From Mallotus nudiflorus (taxonomy: Eukaryota; Streptophyta; Magnoliopsida; Malpighiales; Euphorbiaceae), in contig CANTUR010000126.1 in NCBI GenBank assembly GCA_947683625.1, positions 248,001 through 312,000 of the forward strand: 64,000 bases of DNA, given 5' to 3'. This document shows, one piece after another, positions 12,806-24,229 of this stretch. The translations under genes were made by a program, and so were the position numbers. Numbering within the stretch: position 1 is the first letter of the stretch; each line of letters begins with the position of its first letter. A model generated the notes under the pieces. The model had not been told where the DNA came from. It searched no databases and saw only the letters and a list, made by a program, of their open reading frames with translations.

Positions 12806-12905
12806 AAGTCAATTACTTGAAAATAAAAAGTAAGGAAAATTAAATAAAATAAAAAATGCTAGTCTAGCGGAAATAAAAAGTATGCTAATATTGGTATTAT
12901 TGATC

Positions 12906-12923
12906 TCCCTAGTAATGGTGCCA
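12906..12923 (-). other. Primer-binding site, tRNA-Asp type (Athila)
   Basis: On the minus strand tggcaccattactaggga begins six bases inside the 5' LTR edge. Compared with the Athila consensus TGGCGCCGTTGCCGGGGA (complement of the 3' end of plant tRNA-Asp, from memory) there are five differences, all transitions of the kind left by cytosine deamination. Confidence 0.75.
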
Positions 12924-12929
12924 AAAACT

Positions 12930-14416
12930 TGTTAGGTAATTTCTGCAAGTGCACAGCTCGTAATAAGTAGTAAAGTTTGAGGATCGAGTATCATTCCCAC
13001 AAGGAGATTGATACCAAGTACTAGCCATAATTTTATCTCCACAAGCTAACAAAATATATTTAATTAAAATGGAAAATATATTAACTAACAAAGATAAATT
13101 CTAAATCTCAAATAAAAATTCAATAATCGAAGATAGAGACTGGATTCGCTTCACTAGACACTTACTTGAATTACAGGATTTAATCTTAATTCAACTTGTT
13201 AATACAATTAAGGGTAAATTACTCAAATTACTTAAAGTCTCTTTCGAGATCATTCAAGCATGACAAAACTAATTAACGCCTATTTTCATGGTCAAGTAAA
13301 TTAATTAAGACTCATTAAGTTCCTTAGCAATTCAATGCTCCCCAAAGGATTCATCTACTTTTATGATCGAGGTTCCTAAGTTTCATAGGTCTATAAGCTA
13401 ATAGATCATGCAACTTTCATTGTCTACTAATCTACCCAAAATCATGCATTTAATCAGGCCTAAAATCAAATACAAGAACATATAAAAGCAACCTATAAAA
13501 TTGATTGAATATTAACTTAATGAATTAAAACATAAAAATCCAAACAAGTAGTAGTCTAGCTACATGAATCCAAACCCTATATAAATTAGCTACACATGAT
13601 GGAAATAATCATAATCAAAGATATTCTAAACATGAGAACAATTATGCTTGAACATGATTGACTTGAATCTCTACTTCTTATCTGCTCAAAATATCTTTAA
13701 ATGTTTATTTGAATGAATTCTCCTCCCTGGTTGATGAATTTATCCTCTTTTTATAGCCATTTCTTACCCCCTGAACTTCTAATTCTAGAATATTCTCATT
13801 TTGTAATCTTCTAATTTTAAAATCTTCTAAATTTGTAATCTTGAATAAAAGAGGAAGATTTTTCATGAATGCACACCCTAGTGCATGGCCATGCACAAGA
13901 GTGTGGATTAGGGCATGTATGCAGGCATGTAAATTAATTTTGTGTGCACACCCTAATGCATGGCCATGCACTTAGGTGTGTAGTATTCCAAATTTATGCA
14001 CAACCTGATATATGGCCATGTGGTAGGGTATGCATAGCTTATTCATTGAGCCTTGCTTTAATTATATTAGTGCACACCTTCTTGCACTGTTGTGTAGTGA
14101 AGCGTGCAGGATTCTTAATGAGCACATAGTATTGTGCTAGCCTATGTATGCAATTTATGCAAAGAGACTTTCCAGACACGATTCTAGACACGGTCGTGCA
14201 CTAGCTTTAGTTCACAAAACTGCAATAAATAATTTAATTAGATACTATAATGCACTTAATTATTAAACAAACATGCAAATGTATTCTTTAAAATGCAAAT
14301 TAAATAATATTATTCTAAATGCAAGTAAAATTAAGAAAAATAAATAAATTTATAAAAATATATTATAAAACTAATAAAAATGCTCCTAAAATTATGGCTA
14401 TAAATGACACATAACA
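12930..14416 (-). repeat. Athila 5' LTR
   Basis: It begins tgttaggtaattt and ends gacacataaca. It pairs with 1146-2608 and is followed by the TSD ctcat (14417-14421). For this minus-strand element it is the upstream (promoter) LTR. Open frames seen here (13705-13971 and 13944-14129) are by-products of the gcatggccatgcac-type repeats, not genes. Confidence 0.92.
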
Positions 14417-14421
14417 CTCAT
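14417..14421. repeat. Target-site duplication (right) of the Athila element
   Basis: The sequence ctcat matches 1141-1145. Confidence 0.9.
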
Positions 14422-14620
14422 CACTGAGAAGAGTTGCTATAAATAATGGAACTAATAATTTAGATGGTTGCCATCCCATCTTAGAAGCAAATAAAGGTGA
14501 CACAAAGGAATGAGATACTTCAAGATTAATTAAAATTCTAGCATCAAGATAACATACTAAAAGAATACCTGCCACAACTACATTAGATGCTTAAGCATCC
14601 TAAGGGGTCAATGTAAAAAC
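14422..14620 (-). pseudogene. Tekay-like aspartic protease, N-terminal part (active-site region destroyed)
   Basis: Minus-strand frame 14363-14575 reads DARILINLEVSHSFVSPLFA and then KMGWQPSKLLVPLF. The gypsy protease consensus at the first position is VLFDSGASHSFISPSFA, so DSGA has become NLEV. The catalytic aspartate codon GAT is now AAT and the glycine GGA is now GAA. The last residues of the open frame come from the Athila LTR. The other half of the domain is at 940-1145. Confidence 0.85.
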
Positions 14621-14830
14621 TCTAGCTTACCCACAACATGCTTGTTGTGATGCAGATGGCTACATAAATCCTTTGCCACTAGGTTTCCCTCCAAATTAAT
14701 CTCCTAAACCATGGCCTTGCTGGCCCACAAACTAAGTACCACTCTATTGATGATACATTGGTGCATGAAACTAAAGAGTCTACTGTACTAGTTGAGCAAT
14801 TATAGCATATAAACCCTGTGAGTATGCATG

Positions 14831-15700
14831 TAGATAACCAGAATTCATGCATGATCTAGTAAAGTGCCCAACCTGACCACATAAAAAACATGCTCTTGAT
14901 AGTAGGTGATAAGGGCCTTGATGAACCCATCCACAGTTAGGACATGCACTAGGCCCTGAGCTTGTACTACCATACCTAGAATTCTATCCAGTACTATTAC
15001 TATTGGCTCCAGTCCCAAATTTGCTAAGTCTACCATATTTGTAATTATGCCTCCTAGACTTATGTCCCCTATAACTTCTATGCTATTGGGAGGTACCATT
15101 CTGCATACCAACACTATTAAGCTGAAATATTAGCTAGTGAACACCTTGAATACTAGCTGCCTTACCATCTCCACTCATATAAGGATCTAGGATTATACCA
15201 TGCATTATGTGTCATCTCTCCAATTGCTTGGCCTCATCAATAACACTTTCCAAGGTGTGAACCTTAGTACGAATCCCCATATATGTTGGTGCTAACCCAA
15301 CCATATACAAATCCACTTCCCTACATTCGCTGCATGATGTGATAACTTGAGAAACTCCCTCGTGTATTCGTTAATTGATTTGTCCCCTCTACTAATATGC
15401 AACAACTGCCATCTATAAGTGTCCCTTGTAGTAGGTGGATAGAAAATCTGTAATAAATGCCTTTTAAAATCTATCCAAGTGATAGTGTCCATGTAGGGCT
15501 GTATAGACTACATGAACCAATCTTGAGCTACTGCTTGGACTGATAACTCAACAATAAAAATCCTATAGTAATCTGTATACCTAGTCTTATTCCTTGACTC
15601 AATGGTATTAATAAAATCCAATGCATCTTCAATCTTATTAAAAGAAATTCTCCTAACTCTGGAGTACATAAGAAGAGCATAACCATTTGTCATCCCTTGA
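14831..15700 (-). pseudogene. Tekay-like gag with CCHC zinc knuckle, broken
   Basis: 15508-15693 and 15292-15492 form the retrotransposon gag core: LDFINTIESRNKTRYTDYYR, WIDFKRHLLQIFYPPTTRD and HISRGDKSINEYTREFLKLS. The zinc knuckle CFLCGQVGHFTRSC (C-x2-C-x4-H-x4-C, all four ligands intact) is at 14849-14890, in a different frame from the open stretch 14845-15114, so a frameshift separates it. Gag would package the element RNA. It lies between the PBS/5' leader and the protease of the same minus-strand element. Confidence 0.88.
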
Positions 15701-16145
15701 TTCCTTTATTAAAGCATCTACTACACCAAAGGCATGGCTTGGTTAAGTACAGTTAAACCTTGATTTATTCCTACCATTCTAGTCACAAAGGCTATAGGAT
15801 TCACTTTTAGAACTTCTAATTTTATTTACAACTGTTGCTCTTGTCTCTAGGCTGCCATTGCCCTAGGTCTACCCGTTCTTCTACCTTTTGAGGCAAAGGA
15901 GGAGCTTCATCTTGAAAAGACTGCTTAACATCATCATATGTTGCATCTGTAGTAGGAGCATTTCATGCTTTCCTCTTTATTCTAAAAAGACATATAAATA
16001 AGATTCAAGACATAACAAGGACGTTAACCTATATGCGGAATTCTAAAAGCAATGATGACACTAAATGACAATTACCACCTAATCATCATAGTAGTTTCAA
16101 GAAAAGATAGACACCAATGACCAAAAGAATAAGGAATGAACCATT
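15701..16145 (-). other. Leader and first part of gag of the Tekay-like element
   Basis: Between the PBS and the recognisable gag core. Some gag-like coding text may be present around 15760-15860, but the frames are broken and nothing can be assigned. Confidence 0.4.
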
Positions 16146-16157
16146 GCTTTGATACCA
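16146..16157 (-). other. Primer-binding site, initiator tRNA-Met type
   Basis: On the minus strand tggtatcaaagc lies four bases downstream of the LTR edge. It differs by one transition from the common TGGTATCAGAGC. Confidence 0.85.
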
Positions 16158-16161
16158 ACTT

Positions 16162-19100
16162 TGTCACAACCCAAACCCAAAGGGCAAGTAACCAGCATTA
16201 GGGAATAGGAAAGTGTGAAGTTTCCAAAACTCATAGTAAGCCTTAAGAAAATTTTCACAATAAAATTTACCGTTTTAAATATTTTAAAGAAAATTTAACA
16301 GAGTTTCCTATGTACCAGGAACAAAACCAAACATGAAAATTTTAATTAACACTTCCAAAAATATTCATCAACCACAAATACTCCAATATCACCATTATCA
16401 TCATCTCAACTCAATTATATCGTCATACATATATCTCCATCATAATAAAAATTACAATACATGTTAGACAAGATGACTACCATAAGATGGAAAGTTACCA
16501 CTTTAGTCCCCATGTTCTTGGCAAAAATTCTATTTAGTCCTCCCACTTTGAGGCTTAAGATAATTACTAGCAATTAAATGAGTTAATCCCTTTCATATTA
16601 AAAAGTTGCTAGCAATGAACTATATTAACATCATACCTTGAACTAATAACCATCTAGCAACCCAAAAATAACCTGATAACAATAGTAGCATATCTTTATT
16701 TATTTAAATATTTATGGGTTATTACACATTTTCCTAGAGAGCAAAGCTCAACCAAGGCTCTCAATCATAATATAAATATGCCTAGAGAGCAAAGCTCAAC
16801 CAAGGCTCGCAATCTATAATATAGCTGGTTCACAAATCAAACCAATATTGATACGCACGCAATCCTAGTGACACCCACTGGGTGGCATATTCTACCATTT
16901 TCTCCAAAACACATTTATTTCTTATACCAATAAATATAATATAATAAATTCCACTAAAACATCTTCCAAAAAATTATTCATGATAATAAAATAAATAAAT
17001 CATGCATGTGGTAAAATTTATAACCATGAATACACACACACACACATTCAACTTTGATATTATATTAATAATGTGAGTCAAATGAAATACCCTAGTCTCC
17101 AAGACTGAGTATAGAGCAAGTAGGGTGTCAAAAACTAAGGAATTTGGAGCAATTTTATATTAATCGAATAGATACTTAAATGGATAGGCAAATGATATAA
17201 AAGAAAATGTTGAATTATTCTAACTATCCTAAAATTACTAAGAATTACAAATTAGTTTAATTAATCTAAATGAAGTAATAACAATTTTAAGCAATGTATA
17301 TTAGAACAACAATTCATATTAATCAAGAATTATAAAAGTTAACAAACACATAAACACATGAAATGACTGGAGAATATAACCACCAATACTTAAGAGCAAC
17401 TCTCATTGTAACTTAAGGATATTTTCGTTTAGAGTCCATAAGCACTCTTATGACATTATAGAGATAAAGAAAAACCATTAAGTTCCATGCCAATTCTTAA
17501 ACCCCTCAAAATGGTTTTCTTATCTCCAAGTACTTTCCTATCCTTTAATTTAACTTAATTACATTTACACCAAAATGCCCTAACTCTCAGTGTGAACATT
17601 TGATTAACTAGTTATACATGGTGATCAAGCATACATAATACTTTCCAAAACTTAATTAAAATTAAATCATTCATGCATTATAAAAGATAAGAATGTAGTT
17701 CATAAGATTAATTCATCCTTGTCATTCTAATAAACAAGGACTTAGCCAAAATACATAGCATTCAACATCAAACAACAATAAAGAAGTATTTTTTAAACAT
17801 CAAGCAAATAATAAGAAACAAGGAAAAAATTATGTTGATGAACTCTTCAATACTCTTTAGGAAGTTACTTGATATTGAATAGTCCTCTTAATGTCTTCCT
17901 TGAACTTTTGAATATGTCTTTCACTTAACACTTCAATTTATTTTCAATAACATAACTAAAAAATGATACTAATTATTTCTAAACAAAAACTAAGTAATTT
18001 TTCATACATAAACAAAGTCGACCTATAAACATCTCAACTCATGCTCCTTTCAAATAGATGTGAATGTGAAAGGGTATGGAAATAACTCGACACCCCTGTG
18101 CCGACTCAGGCTAGACTTAGCATAGGAAGGTTTTGTCATGACTCGTGCCACCATGCTGACTTGGCATGGTTCCTCTTGGTGATGACTTGGCACTCCAATG
18201 ATGACTCGACATGATCCCAGTTTCTTCTTCCTTTGCCTTTTATACACCATTCTTCACTCTAAGGCATCCAAATGAACTTTAAAGCATGAATTAAATCTAA
18301 GAGAACCTATAAAACACAAAATTAAGATAAAAACAACCAAACATAAAAATAACAAAGTAATAATCAAACAAATGCAAGCACAAAACTAAAAAAAAGTAAA
18401 CACAAATATCCTAAAGAACTATGCCATTTTGCATCCTATAAATTAACCACATGAAAATTCTAATTTGAATATTCTCAACAAATACTTTATAAAATTAACT
18501 CATAGGTGGAGCGTGTTGGCAATGCATTCTTGGCTGCCTAAATGCCACAGTTCCTGCTTCAAAACTCTACATATAAATAACTACTAGATTAATATATCAA
18601 AGAAAAAAATAAAAATTACCCAATTAGTTCCAATCAACATTAAAACTACATGGATCAAACTTAAATTGGTACCAAAGTACTTATGGAAATGAGATAAGTA
18701 TGATGGTGGTGGTGGCAGTAGCTAACCGTCACCAGAAAACTTGATCTAATGCCAAAAAATTTAGGACAAAAGTTTAGAGCTTAAATATATCAAAACTAAG
18801 CCAATTTTCATAAAACAAAAACCATAAGCAAGTTAAGAATGTTGAGAAGTGTTTGTGGTTAAAATTTTATATCAATCGAAGGTCGTTTGGCTGATGAACA
18901 TAGGTAGGGAAGATTTAGGTACTACAATGTCAAATATGTGGGTTCATGGCTTAATAATGAACTTTTTGCTATTGTCAGCCTTAAAATAAAGAGAAACTAG
19001 CAAATTATCACTTTAGTCCCTGCATTTTTTATAATATTTCATGTTCAGTCCTCCATAATAATCACACAACAACACTATAACAACTAGGAAACAACCCAAT

Positions 19101-19312
19101 AACGACAATAGATTAATAGCTTGTCAATAACACAATAACTCAACAAATTCATAAACACCTTAACATTAACATCAATTCAGCAACTAACAATAAGCTAACA
19201 ATAACAAATCAACAACTTATAAATGGCATGTCAATGACATAATAATCCATCAACAACACAACATTAACAATAACTTATAATTATTTTTATAAAAAGTTTA
19301 AGGGTTATTACA
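16162..19312 (-). repeat. 5' LTR of the Tekay-like element, expanded by a nested solo LTR
   Basis: It begins on the plus strand with tgtcacaaccca next to the PBS and ends with gggttattaca at 19312. Without the nested solo LTR and its extra TSD copy it is about 1.77 kb. Internal landmarks (catagtaagccttaagaaa near 16228, cctagtgacacccactggg near 16866) correspond to the LTR at 28932-31907, so the two belong to related families. The end gggttattaca also occurs at 16718-16728, preceded by text like that near the true end, so the LTR may contain an internal duplication. The partner LTR is outside the window. If the end is right, the TSD should be ggtag. Confidence 0.7.
17069..18441 (-). mobile_element. 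Degenerate solo LTR (family S) inside the Tekay-like LTR
   Basis: Homologous along its length to 3557-5129. The aligned ends are taatgtgag and gcatcctataa, so both terminal dinucleotides have mutated. It is flanked by the direct repeat attaa (17064-17068 and 18442-18446), as expected for a 5-bp TSD. No coding capacity. Confidence 0.75.
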
Positions 19313-19557
19313 GGTAGCATGATCACAAATTAATTGAAGCTTCAAGTATTCCCAGGTCGTGGCCCCTCTTTGATCGTAACTTCATTCGTGATCATAGGTT
19401 TCTGAATGGTAAAACTCTCTCTGGCGAGCGTAACAAACCCATGACCATCACCCATTCTCCAAATGCTCCTTTTCTACGATCACAACTTCATCCGTGATTG
19501 CAATAAGCTCGTTTCCAGCACAAAACATGTTGAGGAGGATGTTTAAAAGAAGAAAAT
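19313..19557 (+). other. Part of an older LTR or host sequence, left of the CACTA insertion
   Basis: GC-richer than its surroundings, with two related phrases (gatcgtaacttcattcgtgat and gatcacaacttcatccgtgat) about 100 bases apart. It is continuous with 24751 onwards once the CACTA element is removed. No gene. Confidence 0.5.
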
Positions 19558-19560
19558 TTA
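19558..19560. repeat. TSD (left) of the CACTA transposon
   Basis: The three bases tta are repeated at 24748-24750. CACTA elements make 3-bp duplications. Confidence 0.75.
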
Positions 19561-20460
19561 CACTACAAGAAAATAACGATTTTGAAATGGAAAATAGAAA
19601 TGGAAATAGAAAATCAAAATTGCTACGAAATTTAGAAACAAAATTAAAATCTGTTGCTAATTGATGGCGGGACTAATTGGCGGGACAATAGAAATTGAAA
19701 TAACAACGGAATTAGAGATGAAATTTGAAATGGATAAATTTTTAGTCGTAAATATAAGGCGGGAAATTGGCTCGTAAAAATATAGTGGGATTTAGCTATG
19801 GAAAAAATTTTCATTTCTAAATAGAACCGAAATTATTTTGTCTCTATTTAGAAACATAATAGAGTTCGTTTCTAAATTTAGAAACGAACTACCATTCCAT
19901 TTCTAATTTTTAGAAACAGACTTCAATTTCATTTCTATTGTTAGAAAATAGTTCTATTTACATTCACTGTTACTATAACTTTTTAGGCAAGTACTTCAGT
20001 TGAGGGTACATTAAAATATGTATATTTTGTATTCAATTAAGTAGATTATATAATTAATTTTTGAAAAAAACTTGTTAAAAATTAGATTAGCCTTAATCCA
20101 AATTTCAATTACTTAAAATAATTAGTTTTTTTTATTAGAGATATTTTTTTATTATAATATATCCATAATAATTTTGAAAGAATTAATTTTACAATTTATG
20201 TTGAATAAATTATAAAACTAATTTGATAAATTAAATTAAAAATATATATGTAATAGAACTTTATCTTATAAATTACAATGCATTTGCTTCAAAATTTAGA
20301 AATGGAATCGAAGTCTGTTTTTAAATTTAGAAATGGACTACCATTCCATTTCTAATTTTTAGAAACGAACTCCAATTTCATTTCTATTTTTAAAAACGGA
20401 CAATAATTCCGTTTCTAAAAATAGAAACGGATTAAAAGTCCATTTCTAAATTATAAATAG
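19561..20460. repeat. Left sub-terminal repeat region of the CACTA element
   Basis: Copies of the 10-15 bp motif related to tttagaaacgga and its complement lie at 19561-19960 and 20285-20460, separated by AT-rich DNA. They match the array at 24240-24740. Confidence 0.8.
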
Positions 20461-22960
20461 TTCCATTTTACATTCATCACCTCACCCTTGCCCTTCACCT
20501 CCAGGCATCCACCACCAGTTGTCTTACCATCGCTGCCCATCACCTAAATATGCACATTATTTCTATCTACAAATTTGCTCTTGACAGACCCCATCTGACG
20601 GTGCCATTGGCTTACGGAGGTTATGAGCTCGCTATGCTTAGGGTTTTGCTATCATGATCTCTGCCATTTCCACCTCCTGAATTCTTTCTAATAACAAATC
20701 CATCACCTACGCAGTTAAAACCTTGCTCCTCCAACAGATTACCACTTTCTGGCCATAAGTAATGTAAATTCGAATATACTTCCTATAATATCCTTGCCGA
20801 AAAGGAAAATCTATATTCTTAAATGAATATAGATTATTATTGAAAAAGGATTGTAATTCCTTTTTTTAAAGTTTAGAAATGAAATAAAAATTCGTTCCTA
20901 AAATTTAAAAATGGATTAAATTTGTTATTTATAGATGCATGATAATTTTTAAAAAATTTATTTTATAATTTATATTGAATAAATTATAAAACTGATTTCA
21001 TAAATTAATTATTTTATGTTATTTATATTGAACTAATTACAAAACTATTTATTTTATGTTATTTGTAAAACTATATAGTTTTATTCCAAAACTACGGAGT
21101 TTGAAACAAAAATTATTTATTATGGTTCAACCAAAAAAGGTAGGGTTACAAGGCCACAATTTTTTGTTTTGAGAGCCTTTTTGTTTTCCGCCAATTTTTT
21201 ACATTTCCCCTTCTAGCCCCAATTTTTTCCCCCAACTGCTTAGGGTTACATGAATTCATATCATTTTCTCATCTCCAGCAGCCAAGCCAACTCCCTAGTT
21301 TCCCCTCTGTCGCCCTTATCTAATCGTTGTCCATCATCATCACCTCACAGCCGTCCATCACTGTCACCCCCGTAGCCGTCCATCTTCGTCACCCACCACC
21401 GGCCATCACCGTCATTCCCAGCAACACCATCTTCGTCTTCTTCTCGCTTTTGCTCTATAAACAAGTCCATCACCATCAGATTTTGGGTTTTATTTTTCTT
21501 TTTATAAGTTTTTTTTTTATTTTTCTATGTTATCATGATTTGAATTTGATTGGATTGTGGTTGATTTATTATAAGGTGTTTTTGGATTTGATTTGATTTG
21601 ATTCTGTAAGCAAATTTCCTGAAGGAGCTGCTGCCACCGACGTCTCTAGGAGTTGTTGCTGCTGTTGATTAAAAGATATGATTGATGACGAGGATCATAA
21701 AGAGAAAAATCCATCCTTTCTCTTCCATTTTCTTCTCATTTATTTTTTTCTTTTTCTGTTGTTGCCCTCGTCTGCTGTCAATATCATCATCATCATCATC
21801 ACTGCCATCTTTTTCTGTTGTCGCCCATGGTTGCTGTCCGGCCGTCCTTCCTCGTCGTCGTTTGTTGTCCTTGTTTGTTCTTTCTTAGGTTCTGATGAAA
21901 GTGGGCAAAGACTACAGACCACAAAACCTTTAGATGAACAATTGATCAAGTGTCAAAGTTGATCTTTCAGTTCCTTTGGTAAGATCGGCATCTAGTCTAG
22001 TTCCTTTAGATCAAATGTCACCGGAAAAAAAAATATTCAAAAGTGATTTTCCGTACATTCTTAATTTTTTTAATTAATTTCTATTCATCTTAATGAAATT
22101 CTTTTAAAATTAAAATTTTAGGTATACAAGTCTTTGGAGTTTAAATGTTCTGAACAAGTCATTTTAACTACTAAAAAGTATGTATTTAAATACTAAAAAA
22201 AATGGTTGCTAACATCTCATAGTAACTATTAAAAAGTGGATATAAATAGTCATTAACATCTCTCATTTACGAGAGAACAGCTTAACCAACAACAAGAACT
22301 TCTTAGACAATTTTGGATCATTTTAGTGAGAATATAACATGTAAGCATAAGCCTTAATTAGCCAATCAAAGTTGACTATCACTCCTATATTTAACTACAA
22401 TTATAACCAAGTTGCTGTCATTGCTATGAATTGATCATTTGAACCAACCAAGGTACGGTGCATATCTTTGCTACTTTCCTTTATTTAAGTAAATTCCAAA
22501 GAACATGATGAGATAGAGGGATTTTTTTTCTTTCAATTTGTATATTTATTTTTTATTAGTTTTTTATTTTACAATTTATTGATATTGAAATTGTATGACT
22601 TTCTTATTAATAAAAATTAATTTATTATTAACAATTGTTGTAATCTATTTTCATTAAAATGATATTTTAAATTTAAATTATGGTACATATAGTCATATTA
22701 GATAATTATTTAAATATTTTTATTATCCTTATTAGAGTTTAATATATTTTAAATACCAATTTCCTATCGAAAAAAAATTATTTATGGCGTAGCTGACTTG
22801 AATAAGGAAAGTAAAGGAGCGTCCTTGTATATTTAAATCCATTTTTAATATATACTTTTCATTATATAATTATAAATGTAATAAGTGATCATTCACTTCT
22901 GTGTCATTTCTTTGATTCTTGGAGGATTTCCTCTTAGAAATAAGTTGTGTATTGCTTATT
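20461..22960 (+). other. CACTA interior, no identified gene
   Basis: 21290-21460 is a C-rich stretch with repeated catcaccgtc/ccatcatc words. 21678-21962 is open on the plus strand (94 codons, hydrophobic leucine/phenylalanine-rich start, short catcat microsatellite at 21783-21801). It has no domain that I recognise and composition can explain it. The remainder is AT-rich. This may be captured host DNA with introns, but nothing shows it directly. Confidence 0.45.
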
Positions 22961-22973
22961 GCACAGGCCAAAG

Positions 22974-23117
22974 ATGACAGCGTATTGGGTTTGGATTGGA
23001 GTACTTTTATTGCCTAATGTTATGGAAATGATTTGGTTTGTTACTTGGACAGTGGAGAAGCTGCGCAAGTGTTGGCATAAAAGGAGGCTAAAGATTATAG
23101 GAGAACAAACCGCTTGA
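22974..23117 (+). CDS. Small 47-residue membrane-like ORF inside the CACTA element (hypothetical)
   Basis: The frame starts MTAYWVWIGVLLLPNVMEM, has a tryptophan-rich hydrophobic segment of about 20 residues (positions 4-25), then a strongly basic tail (KLRKCWHKRRLK) and ends ...GEQTA. This looks like a single-pass membrane peptide with a cytosolic positive tail. A possible splice acceptor (tattgcacag) lies just upstream, so it could be an exon of a captured gene. It is short, the codon use is unremarkable and I do not recognise the family. Chance cannot be excluded. Confidence 0.3.
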   Translation: MTAYWVWIGVLLLPNVMEMIWFVTWTVEKLRKCWHKRRLKIIGEQTA

Positions 23118-24229
23118 TTTCACTCAAGTTCAGGTACTTAATCATATTCTTGTAGTTTTTATACGAAAATATATAAATGAGAAGGTGCTGGCTCTACTTT
23201 ACATGATAACAAATTAGTTGTGGAAATCAATATGACGTGCCTTCTCTAAACTAGATTTCTGCTATTATAGTTGTTTGAATTCAGTTTTTTGTTTAGCTTT
23301 GTAGTTTCCTTTGTTTAACTTTGTTTTCTGTCTTTGTATTGGATGGGTAGATAGTCAATTTTTATTGGCTGCTGTTTTGGTGTTGCATTTATTGAATAAT
23401 ATTGTTTTGGTGCTGCTGTTTTGGTGTTGCATTTTAGCTGCTGATTTTTGTTGGATATTTATTGCATTTTTTTAGGATCAAGAGGACATCAAAGAGGTTA
23501 AAATACCTCACTTGAAGTTGATTATATAAAGGTCTTATCTTTGTGTTTATGTGATCTTGAATTATTTTTATGTAATAGTTTTGTTTGAGATTTTGGTTTC
23601 AAGTGGAGTTGGTGTTTGATTGATTTGAACCCTCTAGGTAAGTACTGCTAGTGGCTTTGATATTGGTATTGAATAAAATGAGTAACCATTGGATTCTTTT
23701 TTTTTTTTCCCATTTCACTGTACCTCAATTTGAAATGGGTTGGTGGCTTCCCTTGTTTTTGCCTTTTATTTTCTTTTACTTGATTTATCTCATGTGCATA
23801 TTTTGTCTTTGATTTTCTCTTTTGATTAGTCTACTTCCAAACATCATTATTAATATGAGCTGTTCTTTTCTTTTTCTTTCCCTTTTCTTTATGGATTTTA
23901 GTTTCTGCTCAATAATGATAATGCGTGTTTATCCATTGCAGCCAAAATGGAGAATGAAGTTCCACTGTCTTTAGATTTTTAGGTGAAGATACATGAAAAT
24001 TGTATTTTAGGATTAATTGTATTATGGTACACTTCAGCAGTAGCTTTTTTCTTTTATATTTAAGATTGTTGTATTAAATTTTGCTGTATGCTATTGACAT
24101 TTATATTTGTAATATGAAAATGATGTTTATGGTTGTATTCAAACTTTTATTATTTATATATGAAAAATTATTGCCCAATTAATTGATCATTAAAATAGGA
24201 ACAAATTAAAGATTATTGCTCAATGCAAA

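Larger units (their letters stand above)
1146..14416 (-). mobile_element. Athila-lineage Ty3/gypsy retrotransposon, complete but decayed, 13.3 kb
   Basis: Two long terminal repeats (1146-2608 and 12930-14416) share TG...CA ends, and the element is flanked by the 5-bp TSD ctcat. On the minus strand the order is LTR, PBS for tRNA-Asp (12906-12923), gag, protease, RT, RNase H, integrase, an extra Athila-type ORF, PPT (2609-2620), LTR. The length, LTR size of about 1.5 kb, tRNA-Asp type PBS and the extra ORF after integrase all fit Athila. It landed in the protease of a Tekay-like element and later received a solo LTR (3557-5129). The two LTRs differ at many positions by eye, so the insertion is old. 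Confidence 0.93.
1..19312 (-). mobile_element. Ty3/gypsy retrotransposon (Tekay/Del-like), left end outside window, carrying nested insertions
   Basis: Reading from right to left on the minus strand, the order is 5' LTR (16162-19312), PBS matching initiator tRNA-Met (16146-16157), gag with zinc knuckle, aspartic protease, then reverse transcriptase running off the left edge. The protease is interrupted at 1145/14422 by the Athila element. The LTR starts on the plus strand with tgtcacaaccc, as in many plant chromovirus LTRs. RNase H, integrase, any chromodomain and the 3' LTR would lie left of base 1. All parts are broken by stops and frameshifts. The Tekay/Del assignment is inferred from the RT and PBS and is not proven. 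Confidence 0.8.

Noticed and set aside
16146..16157. Possible tRNA genes suggested by tRNA-complementary words (also 37847, 42321, 12906)
   Set aside because: These are retrotransposon primer-binding sites next to LTR ends. No cloverleaf could be seen around them.
21740..21949. Minus-strand frame of 69 codons in the CACTA element
   Set aside because: A shadow of the plus-strand open stretch at 21678-21962 and the catcat microsatellite.
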